From NCBI GenBank assembly GCA_023411175.1, contig JAEYPB010000068.1:1-61985 (forward strand): DNA of 61,985 nt, in the 5' to 3' direction. The DNA comes from Bacillota bacterium. GTDB lineage: Bacteria > Bacillota > Clostridia > Christensenellales > Aristaeellaceae. Of the stretch, positions 43,860-50,739 are shown in pieces. Numbering within the stretch: position 1 is the first letter of the stretch; the number at the start of each line of letters is the position of its first letter. Under the pieces are notes generated by a model. That model was given only the letters and a program-made list of their open reading frames with translations, made no database searches and was not told where the DNA came from. A program made the translations under genes and the position numbers.

Positions 43860-45638
43860 ATGAAGAAGGTTCTCGCACTCATCCTCTCCGCCGTGATGCT
43901 CTTCGCGCTCGGCGCGACCCCGGCGTTCGCCCAGGGGGGCACCTTCGCCGGCAGCGGCGACAGCAAGATCGGCGGCGCAGGCGCCATCCAGGTTGAGGTG
44001 ACGCTGGACGACAGCGGCGCGATCACCGAAGTTACAATCGTCTCCAACGGCGACACCCCCGGCGTCAGCGACCCCGCGGCGGAGAAGATCCCCGCCGCCA
44101 TCGTCGCCGCCCAGAGCGTGGCGGTGGACGCCGTCAGCGGCGCGACCATGACCAGCGACGCGATCCTCGCCGCCGTCACCGACGCGCTGACGAAGGCCGG
44201 CGTGGACCTGGCGAAGTACTCCGAGAAGAAGGAAGCCGCGCCCGTCCAAAAGGCCGAGGACGTGGAGCTGACCGCCGACGTCGCCGTGATCGGCGGCGGT
44301 GGCGCGGGCCTCGCGGCAGCCGTGCAAGCCAACCAGAACGGCGCAACCGTCGTGGTCCTTGAGAAGATGTCAAAGGTCGGCGGCAACACCACGCTGGCGG
44401 GCGGCGCGCTGAACGCGGTCGAGGACCGCAGCGAGACCGCCATCAAGAACAACGACTCCGTGGAATGGCACTACACCCAGACGCTGAACGGCGGCGACCG
44501 GCAGGGCGACCCGGTGCTGGTGCACACGCTGGTCTCGAACGGCTGGGCGGGCGTCCAATGGCTGAAGGACATGGGCATGGAATTCCAGGACGGCACCTTC
44601 ACCGTGACCGGCGGCCTGTGGCCCCGCGCCCACAAGCCCGTGGATCCGCTGGGCACCGGCTTTTTCAAAACCTACAACGCCTACATCGACAGCCATGAGG
44701 GCATTGACGTTCTGCTGAACACCACGGCCGAGGAGATCCTTGTGGACGAAGGCGGCCTCGTGTCCGGCGTCCGCGCCAAGGGTGAAACCGGCAACACCGT
44801 CACCGTCAAGGCCAAGAGCGTCGTGGTCGCCACCGGCGGCTTCGCCAACTCCGTCGAGCTGCGCCAGGCCTACAACATCCAGTGGGCGGACCTGGGCGCG
44901 GACATCAAGTCCACCAACCACCCCGGCGCCACCGGCGACGCGATCAAGATGCTGATGAAGCTGCGGGCCGACTTCATCCAGATGGGCAGCATCCAGCTTC
45001 TGCCGCTGGGCGATCCGGAGACGGGCAGCCTCTCCGGCAACATCGAGCACGACGTGGAAACCCGCATCTTCGTCAACAAGGAAGGCAACCGCTTCGTCAA
45101 CGAGGGCGGCCGCCGCGACGACATGACGCGGGCGCTGTTCGCGCAGCCCGACAACTACATGTGGATCGTCATGGACTCCGACACCTACCCCACTGGCGAT
45201 GAAAAGAACAACTTCAACGAAACCGCCAACGAGCTGGTGGCCGCGGGCCGCGCCTTTAAGGCCGACACGCTGGAGGATCTGGCCGCCCAGATCGGCGTGT
45301 CCGCCGAAAATCTGATCGCCTCCGTGGACGACTTCAACGCCCACGTCGCCTCCGGCGAGGCCGACCAGTTCGGCCGCACGCTCTACAAGACCCCGATCGA
45401 CAACGGCCCCTTCTACGCGGCGGGCCGCGTGCCCACCGTGCATCACACCATGGGCGGCGTGAAGATCAACGAGTACGCGCAGGTGATCGACGAGAACGGC
45501 AGCGTGATCCCGCACCTGTACGCGGCCGGCGAAGTCACCGGCGGCATCCACGGAGCCAACCGCCTGGGCGGCAACGCGCTCCTTGACACCGTGGTCTTCG
45601 GACGCATCGCGGGCGAGAGCGCCGCGGCGGGCCGCTGA
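43860..45638 (+). CDS. Exported FMN_bind/FAD reductase (fumarate/urocanate reductase type)
   Basis: A 592-residue secreted flavoenzyme. The signal peptide is KKVLALILSAVMLFALGATP with cleavage at AFA-QG. Residues 25-110 form an FMN_bind domain with flavinylation motif DAVSGATMTS (Thr96). From about residue 138 an FAD-dependent fumarate-reductase domain follows, with VAVIGGGGAGLAAAVQ, VHHTMGGVKIN and GANRLGGNALLDTVVFGR. Electrons probably enter through covalent FMN and leave to an external acceptor such as fumarate, urocanate or an acrylate. The exact acceptor cannot be read from sequence. GGGAGG precedes the ATG. It heads an operon with NusG-II and Gx-transporter genes. Confidence 0.88.
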   Translation: MKKVLALILSAVMLFALGATPAFAQGGTFAGSGDSKIGGAGAIQVEVTLDDSGAITEVTIVSNGDTPGVSDPAAEKIPAAIVAAQSVAVDAVSGATMTSDAILAAVTDALTKAGVDLAKYSEKKEAAPVQKAEDVELTADVAVIGGGGAGLAAAVQANQNGATVVVLEKMSKVGGNTTLAGGALNAVEDRSETAIKNNDSVEWHYTQTLNGGDRQGDPVLVHTLVSNGWAGVQWLKDMGMEFQDGTFTVTGGLWPRAHKPVDPLGTGFFKTYNAYIDSHEGIDVLLNTTAEEILVDEGGLVSGVRAKGETGNTVTVKAKSVVVATGGFANSVELRQAYNIQWADLGADIKSTNHPGATGDAIKMLMKLRADFIQMGSIQLLPLGDPETGSLSGNIEHDVETRIFVNKEGNRFVNEGGRRDDMTRALFAQPDNYMWIVMDSDTYPTGDEKNNFNETANELVAAGRAFKADTLEDLAAQIGVSAENLIASVDDFNAHVASGEADQFGRTLYKTPIDNGPFYAAGRVPTVHHTMGGVKINEYAQVIDENGSVIPHLYAAGEVTGGIHGANRLGGNALLDTVVFGRIAGESAAAGR

Positions 45639-45661
45639 TCCCGACAAAAATGCGATAGGCC

Positions 45662-45692
45662 GGGCGGGAAAAGGCGCTGCCTTTTCCCGCCC
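45662..45692 (+). terminator. Perfect hairpin inside the flavin operon
   Basis: Arms GGGCGGGAAAAGGC (45662-45675) and GCCTTTTCCCGCCC (45679-45692) with a three-base loop lie between the reductase and the NusG-II gene. No T run follows, so partial termination or mRNA protection that favours the reductase is more likely than a full stop. Confidence 0.55.
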
Positions 45693-45713
45693 TCGCGATT
45701 GGAGAATACCTGA

Positions 45714-46397
45714 ATGCGCAACAAAAACGTGATCGTCCTCGGCTCCGTCCTGATCATCGCGCTGCTCCTCTTCGGTGTGGCTAAGCTGACCGACACCCGC
45801 GAAGCGCCCGTACCGGAGCCCTCCGCGCCGTCGCTGACGGCGGACGCCGAGACGCCTGCGCCCGAGGCCGCGGCCACCCCCGCCGCTACGGCAGCTCCGG
45901 CCGTCACAGCAACCCCGGCGCCTACCGCAGCCTTAGCGGCTACGGCAGTTCCGACGGCTACCCCAGCCCCGTCAGTCACGGCGGTTCCGACAGCCACGGC
46001 GGCTCCGACGACTACCCCAGCCCCGACGGCTACGGCGGATGCGACGGCCGCCGCGCCCGATCCGTCGGCCGAAGCGGTGAAGGCCTATCTGGTCGTCACC
46101 GTCAACAACATGATGTACCAGCCCATCCCGCTGACCAGGGAAACTTCCTATACCCTTACGCAGAAGGATATCGGCGCGGTCAACGTCGTCCACGTGACGG
46201 CGGACAGCGTCTTTATGGAGAGCTCCACCTGCGAAGGCCACGACTGCGTGAAGCAGGGCACGGTATCCCTTGAAAACCGCAGCCAGCGCGTTCTGGGCAA
46301 CATGATCATCTGCCTGCCCAACAAGGTCTCGTTGGAGCTGTATACGCCGGAAGAAGCGCAGGATCTGCTTTCAGCGAACGGGGCGGATGCGCCATGA
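45714..46397 (+). CDS. NusG domain II protein with long Ala/Pro/Thr linker
   Basis: A 227-residue membrane-anchored protein: an N-terminal helix (VIVLGSVLIIALLLFGVA), a linker of about 95 residues made almost only of Ala, Pro and Thr, and a C-terminal NusG-domain-II fold with CEGHDCVKQGTVSL and MIICLPNKVSLEL. Such proteins occur beside FMN_bind, ApbE and Gx-transporter genes in flavin-based extracytoplasmic electron transfer loci. The typical short form lacks this linker. The linker DNA is a degenerate tandem repeat (about 45860-46050). Its stop overlaps the next gene (ATGA). Confidence 0.85.
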   Translation: MRNKNVIVLGSVLIIALLLFGVAKLTDTREAPVPEPSAPSLTADAETPAPEAAATPAATAAPAVTATPAPTAALAATAVPTATPAPSVTAVPTATAAPTTTPAPTATADATAAAPDPSAEAVKAYLVVTVNNMMYQPIPLTRETSYTLTQKDIGAVNVVHVTADSVFMESSTCEGHDCVKQGTVSLENRSQRVLGNMIICLPNKVSLELYTPEEAQDLLSANGADAP

Positions 46398-46915
46398 AAG
46401 AGACGACGAGGCTGAACACCCGCCAGATCGCGCTCAGCGGACTGCTCACCGCGATGATGCTCGTACTGGGCTACGTGGAAACCTTGATTCCCATCTCCGT
46501 CGGGGTTCCGGGCATCAAGCTGGGGTTGTCCAACGGCCTTCTGATCTTTGCAATCTACATGCTGGGCGCGAAGGTGTCGCTGGTTCTGATGGCGCTGAAG
46601 GTGGTGCTTTCGGGGCTTTTGTTCGGCGGCGTGTCCGCGATGGCATTTTCGCTGGCGGGCGGAGTGGTCAGCGTAACGGCGATGATCCTTTTGAAGCGAG
46701 CCGGGGGGCTTAGCCCCGTGGTGGTCAGCATGGTGGGCGGCGCGGCCCACAACGTCGCCCAGGTGGCGCTGGCGATGTTGATTCTCGAAACCACAAAGCT
46801 CGTGTACTACATGGCGGTATTGCTGCTCGTCGGCCTCGGGATGGGCGCGGTGACCGGCATCGCCGCCGCCGCGGTGCTGCGCCATATGGCGCGCATCGGC
46901 GGGCGCACGACGTGA
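46394..46915 (+). CDS. Gx transporter family / HepS-like membrane protein
   Basis: A 173-residue membrane protein with five or six helices (ALSGLLTAMMLVLGYVETLI and IPISVGVPGIKLGLSNGLLI). It matches the Gx_transporter family, also annotated as heptaprenyl diphosphate synthase component I, and recalls ECF S-components. In flavinylation loci it probably moves electrons, a flavin precursor or a quinone-like lipid across the membrane; the real role is not settled. It overlaps the NusG-II gene by four bases and ends at a clear terminator. Confidence 0.85.
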   Translation: MKETTRLNTRQIALSGLLTAMMLVLGYVETLIPISVGVPGIKLGLSNGLLIFAIYMLGAKVSLVLMALKVVLSGLLFGGVSAMAFSLAGGVVSVTAMILLKRAGGLSPVVVSMVGGAAHNVAQVALAMLILETTKLVYYMAVLLLVGLGMGAVTGIAAAAVLRHMARIGGRTT

Positions 46916-46940
46916 CGTTCCTCGGTTTGTTGGATTTCGT

Positions 46941-46973
46941 CCGGAACCCCATTCAGGGTTCCGGTTTTATTTT
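46941..46973 (+). terminator. Intrinsic terminator of the flavin operon
   Basis: Arms CCGGAACCC (46941-46949) and GGGTTCCGG (46956-46964) followed by TTTTATTTT. Confidence 0.85.
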
Positions 46974-47078
46974 GGCATTTTCACCGCATGGCGGGCATCA
47001 GGCATTCCCGGATTGTGTTAAGTTTGGTATAATGTCGGCGAAAGGCGCGTGAAAGCGCGCCGGAAGGGAGGAACGATC

Positions 47079-48950
47079 ATGCGCGCTACACTATCGCTGA
47101 TCCTGACGCTCGCGTTGTTCATAGCCGGTTTCGCCGCGCTGGCGGAGGCGGATCAGCCGATCCGGTTCCGGGACCCGGTGTTTGAAAGGAAGGTTCGCGA
47201 GGCGCTCGGCGCACCGGATGGCCCCATCACCCGCAAACAGGCCGAGGGCCTGGGCGAACTGAACCTGGCAATCGACGGCGGCGCGCCGGATTCCGAAAAG
47301 GTACACGACCTTTCGGACGCAGCGCACTTTCCGAACCTATTCAACCTCAGCGCCCCCGGAAACGCCATCCGGGACCTGTCGCCGCTCTCGGGCCTCACGG
47401 GCATCAAGTTTCTCGATCTCGGCGGAAACCCGCTGAAGAGCCTGAAACCGGTCGAGAAGCTCGCAAGCCTTCAGGAGCTGGCGGTATGGTACTGCGGGCT
47501 CAAGGACCTCTCGCCGCTGATAGGCCTTTCGAACCTGACCGTCCTCGATGCAAAGGGCAATGCCATCAAAAACGTGGAGGCGCTCGCCGGCCTCACGGCG
47601 CTTGAGCGGCTGGACCTTTCGGAGAACAGTATCTCGGACGCCTCCCCGCTTTCGGGCCTGACGAACCTCCGGGCGCTGCGGCTCGAGGGCAACCCGATCC
47701 GCGACTGGGGCGTGCTCTCCGGCATCCATCCAAGCCTTGAGGAGAGCGACTTCACCCCCGGGCAATTGAGCGCCGAAGCGGTGATCGAGTTCGACGACCC
47801 GGCGCTTGAGAAGAAGGTGCGCGCGGCCATCGGCAAGAAAAAGGGCGAGGTTACCTACGGCGACGTGTCCGCCCTCCGGGAGCTGTACGCGTCCTTTGAG
47901 GGCGGCAAAAAAGAGGAAAAGATCCGCAGCATCGCGGCGCTCAGGTACTTTACGGCGCTTTTCAAGTTTGAGGCCGTGGCCCAGGAGATCACAGACCTGT
48001 CGCCGCTTCGGGATCTTGCGCAACTGGGCATCCTTTCGCTGGACGACAACCCGGTGCGCGACCTTTCGCCCCTTTCCGGCATGGAGAACCTGATGATTCT
48101 GCAGCTGAACCGAACCGGCGTGCTGGAGGACCTGACGCCGCTCTCCGGTCTAAAAAGCCTCGGTACGCTCATGGCTGAGGGGAATCGGATCGCAGACATC
48201 GGCGCGCTCGCCGCGCTGACCAACCTGAACACCCTCGACCTCTCCTTCAATCAGATCGCGGATCTCACGCCGCTCTCCGGCCTTGAAAAGCTCACGAGCC
48301 TGCGCCTCGCGGGCAACCCCGCCTCCGACTTTGAACCAGTCCGGGGCCTGCTGCCATGCCTCACCGACAGGGACTTTGAACCGCTGTTCGCGGACGGCGT
48401 GCCCGACACGCCCATCGAAATCGCCGAGCCCGCCGTCGAAGCGGCGCTCCGGCGCGCGATGGACATCTGGGACAGGCCCATCACCCAGAAGGACGCCTTC
48501 CTCGCGCGGTCCCTCGCGCTGCATAATGAAAAGACGGAAGCATCCTCGTTCTCGGACATCTCTCCGCTGAAGTGGTTCGTCAACCTGGAATCGCTGGAGT
48601 TCAACGCCAACCCCATCGCGGATGTCGGCGCGCTGTCGGGGCTTGAAAAACTCAGGCATCTCAACCTGGGCTTCTGTCAGGTGGCGGACGTCTCGGCCCT
48701 CTCCGGCCTGACGAGCCTCGAGTCCCTGAACCTGCGCAACTGCCCGGTGTCGGACATCGCCCCCTTGCGAAGCCTGACGCGGCTAAGCGCGCTGGACCTG
48801 ACCGATACCCTCGTCACAGACGCCAGCCCCCTTCAGGGGCTCACCGGGCTCCGACGGCTGTACCTGGGCGGAAGCCCCGTCCAGGACCTCGGCGCGCTCA
48901 AGGGCATCGCGAAGAACCTCGAAGACAAGGATTTTACTGTTCCGAAGTGA
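47079..48950 (+). CDS. Secreted leucine-rich repeat protein
   Basis: A 623-residue exported protein. The signal peptide ends near FAALAEA; the start is the ATG at 47079, with GGGAGG upstream. The rest is built from three blocks. Each begins with a helical cap (DPVFERKVREALG, DPALEKKVRAAIG and EPAVEAALRRAMD, near residues 30, 238 and 448). Each continues with internalin-type 22-residue leucine-rich repeats such as DLSPLSGLTNLRALRLEGNP. No LPxTG, choline-binding or SLH anchor is visible. It is probably a surface or secreted binding protein; its target is unknown. Confidence 0.9.
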   Translation: MRATLSLILTLALFIAGFAALAEADQPIRFRDPVFERKVREALGAPDGPITRKQAEGLGELNLAIDGGAPDSEKVHDLSDAAHFPNLFNLSAPGNAIRDLSPLSGLTGIKFLDLGGNPLKSLKPVEKLASLQELAVWYCGLKDLSPLIGLSNLTVLDAKGNAIKNVEALAGLTALERLDLSENSISDASPLSGLTNLRALRLEGNPIRDWGVLSGIHPSLEESDFTPGQLSAEAVIEFDDPALEKKVRAAIGKKKGEVTYGDVSALRELYASFEGGKKEEKIRSIAALRYFTALFKFEAVAQEITDLSPLRDLAQLGILSLDDNPVRDLSPLSGMENLMILQLNRTGVLEDLTPLSGLKSLGTLMAEGNRIADIGALAALTNLNTLDLSFNQIADLTPLSGLEKLTSLRLAGNPASDFEPVRGLLPCLTDRDFEPLFADGVPDTPIEIAEPAVEAALRRAMDIWDRPITQKDAFLARSLALHNEKTEASSFSDISPLKWFVNLESLEFNANPIADVGALSGLEKLRHLNLGFCQVADVSALSGLTSLESLNLRNCPVSDIAPLRSLTRLSALDLTDTLVTDASPLQGLTGLRRLYLGGSPVQDLGALKGIAKNLEDKDFTVPK

Positions 48951-48972
48951 CGGACGCAAGGCTTCCCTTTGC

Positions 48973-49035
48973 TCCCGCGGCGTGAACGCCGGGAACGGAA
49001 CAGCGCCGTCAGCATTCACTGGCGGCGCTGTTGTT
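48973..49035. repeat. Diverged composite repeat / bidirectional terminator
   Basis: CGGCG-TGAA-CGCCG lies near 48978-48991. It is followed by CAGCGCCGTCAG (49001-49012) pairing with CTGGCGGCGCTG (49019-49030, one mismatch) and then TTGTTGCTTT. The order, a short CGGCG hairpin then a longer one, and the following TCAGTTCGGCGCGCGG resemble the unit at 12611. It lies between convergent genes. Confidence 0.5.
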
Positions 49036-49076
49036 GCTTTCAGTCAGTTCGGCGCGCGGAGACCCCGGAGAAGTGG

Positions 49077-49655
49077 CTATTCCTGGTTCTTGAAGGGGTT
49101 CGGGCTGTTGATGGACAGAAGCCGCGCGGGTTTCGTGGTCAGGTTGATCCAGTTGTGGGGCAGGTTGGAGCGGATCTGGATGGAATCGCCGGGGTAGAGG
49201 GTGTGGCGTGCGCCATCCAGGTACACGGTGACGATGCCCTCCAGCACGTAGGTGAACTCCTCGCCCTCGTGGCTGTACATTTCGATCTGTTCCTCATCCA
49301 GCGAGTCCTGCGGCATCAAAAGGAACAGGCGCGGCAGCATTTCAAAACTCAACGGGTCGTTCGACAGCACGTACTGGATGATCTGCGGCGAAACGGGGGC
49401 CGCCTTCAGGTCAAATCCGTGTACCACCGGCTCCGGGCTGGGCCCCTGCACGACGTTGAAGAAGCTGGAAAGGTCCGCGCCCAGGATGTGGGCCAGTCGC
49501 GCCAGCGTGTCGATGGCGATGGACGACATGCCCCGCTCCAGCTGGGAGAGAAAGCCCACGGAAAGGCCGGACTCATCCGAGAGCTGCTTGAGCGTCAGCT
49601 TTTTCGCCAGCCGGAGATTCCGGATGTGCGCGCCGATCATGGCGTTCTGGTTCAT
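49077..49655 (-). CDS. XRE-family regulator with cupin domain
   Basis: A 192-residue regulator: an N-terminal helix-turn-helix (LTLKQLSDESGLSVGFLSQL) and a C-terminal cupin (EMYSHEGEEFTYVLEGIV and LYPGDSIQIRSNLPHNWINL). This PuuR-like layout is common in regulators of amino acid and polyamine catabolism. GGGGGGA precedes the ATG. It is divergent from the hydroxyproline operon and is its probable repressor, perhaps sensing hydroxyproline or a product through the cupin; the ligand is inference. Confidence 0.9.
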   Translation of the reverse strand: MNQNAMIGAHIRNLRLAKKLTLKQLSDESGLSVGFLSQLERGMSSIAIDTLARLAHILGADLSSFFNVVQGPSPEPVVHGFDLKAAPVSPQIIQYVLSNDPLSFEMLPRLFLLMPQDSLDEEQIEMYSHEGEEFTYVLEGIVTVYLDGARHTLYPGDSIQIRSNLPHNWINLTTKPARLLSINSPNPFKNQE

Positions 49656-49744
49656 GGTCAGTCCCCCCGTTCTTTCAGTTCAATATAGCCGCTTTTCGGG
49701 GCTTTGTCAAGGCAAAATAGTGGCCGCCCGCGCTCGCATTTCAT

Positions 49745-49849
49745 ATTCATGAATTATTCAGCGAACCGATTGACAGAACGCGCTAGATAGTAGTAGAATT
49801 CATCTTGAGATCCCGGGCGCGGCGCGCCCGGAATTCACCAGAATGAATT
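49745..49849 (+). promoter_or_regulatory. Promoter and operator-like repeats of the hydroxyproline operon
   Basis: TTGACA (49770-49775), an 18-base spacer and TAGAAT (49794-49799). The palindrome ATTCATGAAT (49745-49754) lies upstream of the -35. A related inverted repeat, AATTCA-N6-TGAATT (49832-49837, 49844-49849), lies in the leader. A CCGGGCGC/GCGCCCGG hairpin (49813-49831) sits between. The shared ATTCA/TGAAT halves are candidate sites for the divergent XRE-cupin regulator. Confidence 0.6.
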
Positions 49850-49864
49850 TTACGGAGGGTGCAG

Positions 49865-50725
49865 ATGTCCCACAGCGCGCTGGTGGTCAACATACAGCGG
49901 TTTTCCCTTCACGATGGGCCGGGCGTGCGCACGACCATCTTCTTCAAGGGCTGCCCGCTGAAATGCCTCTGGTGCCACAACCCGGAGAGCCGCGCCTTCC
50001 AGCCGGAGGTCATGTTCTACGCCGAGCGCTGCACCCATTGCGGGCGGTGCGACGCGGCCGCCCCAGCCGGGGGCGACGAAGCCTCGCGCTGCGAGGCCTG
50101 CGCGTTTGACGCGCGGGTGATGGTTGGAACGCGCTACACCGCGGAAGCGCTCTTTGAAGCGGTGCTGCGGGATCAGGGGCTGTACGATTCGACTGGCGGC
50201 GGCGTCACGCTGTCGGGCGGCGAAGTCATGGCGCAGGACGGGGACTTCCTCGTCGATCTTTTGACCCGCTTCAAGAAACGGGGCATTCGCGCGGCCATCG
50301 ACACCTGCGGCTTCGCGCCCTGGGCGGCGTTTGAGCGGATACTGCCCCTCGCAGACCTCTTCCTCTACGACCTCAAGGCGCTTACCCCGGAAAAGCACCG
50401 GCTTCTCACCGGCGCGGACAACGCGCTGATCCTTGATAATTTTAAAAAGCTCGCAAAGTCCGGGGCGGACATCCGCCTGCGCGTCCCCGTGGTGCCCGGC
50501 GCCAACGCGGAGGAGGGCGAAATGCGCGCGCTGGCTCAGTGGGCATACGGCGCTGCGGGCGCAATTCCGGTACACCTTTTACCCTACCACCGGGTGGGCA
50601 GCGACAAGGCGGAGCGGCTGGGCGAAGTGGCGCATTCCTTCGACCCGCCTTCGGGCGAGATGATGGACAGGTTCCTGGAGATTTGGCGGGGCGCGGGCTA
50701 TGACCGCGTTCTGATCGGCGGATAA
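49865..50725 (+). CDS. HypD-activating radical SAM enzyme
   Basis: A 286-residue glycyl radical enzyme activase. The radical SAM motif is CPLKCLWCHNP, and RFSLHDGPGVRTTIFFKGCP is the usual lead-in. A ferredoxin-type insert follows but is reduced: CTHCGRC lacks the fourth cysteine of a cluster motif (Ala instead), and the second part has only CEAC. One complete auxiliary cluster could still form from five cysteines. STGGGVTLSGGEV and the C-terminal LPYHRVGSDKAERLG are typical. The start is the ATG at 49865, five bases after GGAGGG. The glycyl radical enzyme it should activate follows after 14 bases. Confidence 0.9.
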   Translation: MSHSALVVNIQRFSLHDGPGVRTTIFFKGCPLKCLWCHNPESRAFQPEVMFYAERCTHCGRCDAAAPAGGDEASRCEACAFDARVMVGTRYTAEALFEAVLRDQGLYDSTGGGVTLSGGEVMAQDGDFLVDLLTRFKKRGIRAAIDTCGFAPWAAFERILPLADLFLYDLKALTPEKHRLLTGADNALILDNFKKLAKSGADIRLRVPVVPGANAEEGEMRALAQWAYGAAGAIPVHLLPYHRVGSDKAERLGEVAHSFDPPSGEMMDRFLEIWRGAGYDRVLIGG

Positions 50726-50739
50726 GGAGGCGCATTGAA

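Noticed and set aside
45860..46050. Tandem repeat as a CRISPR or mobile element
   Set aside because: It is a degenerate repeat that encodes the Ala/Pro/Thr linker in frame, with no spacers.
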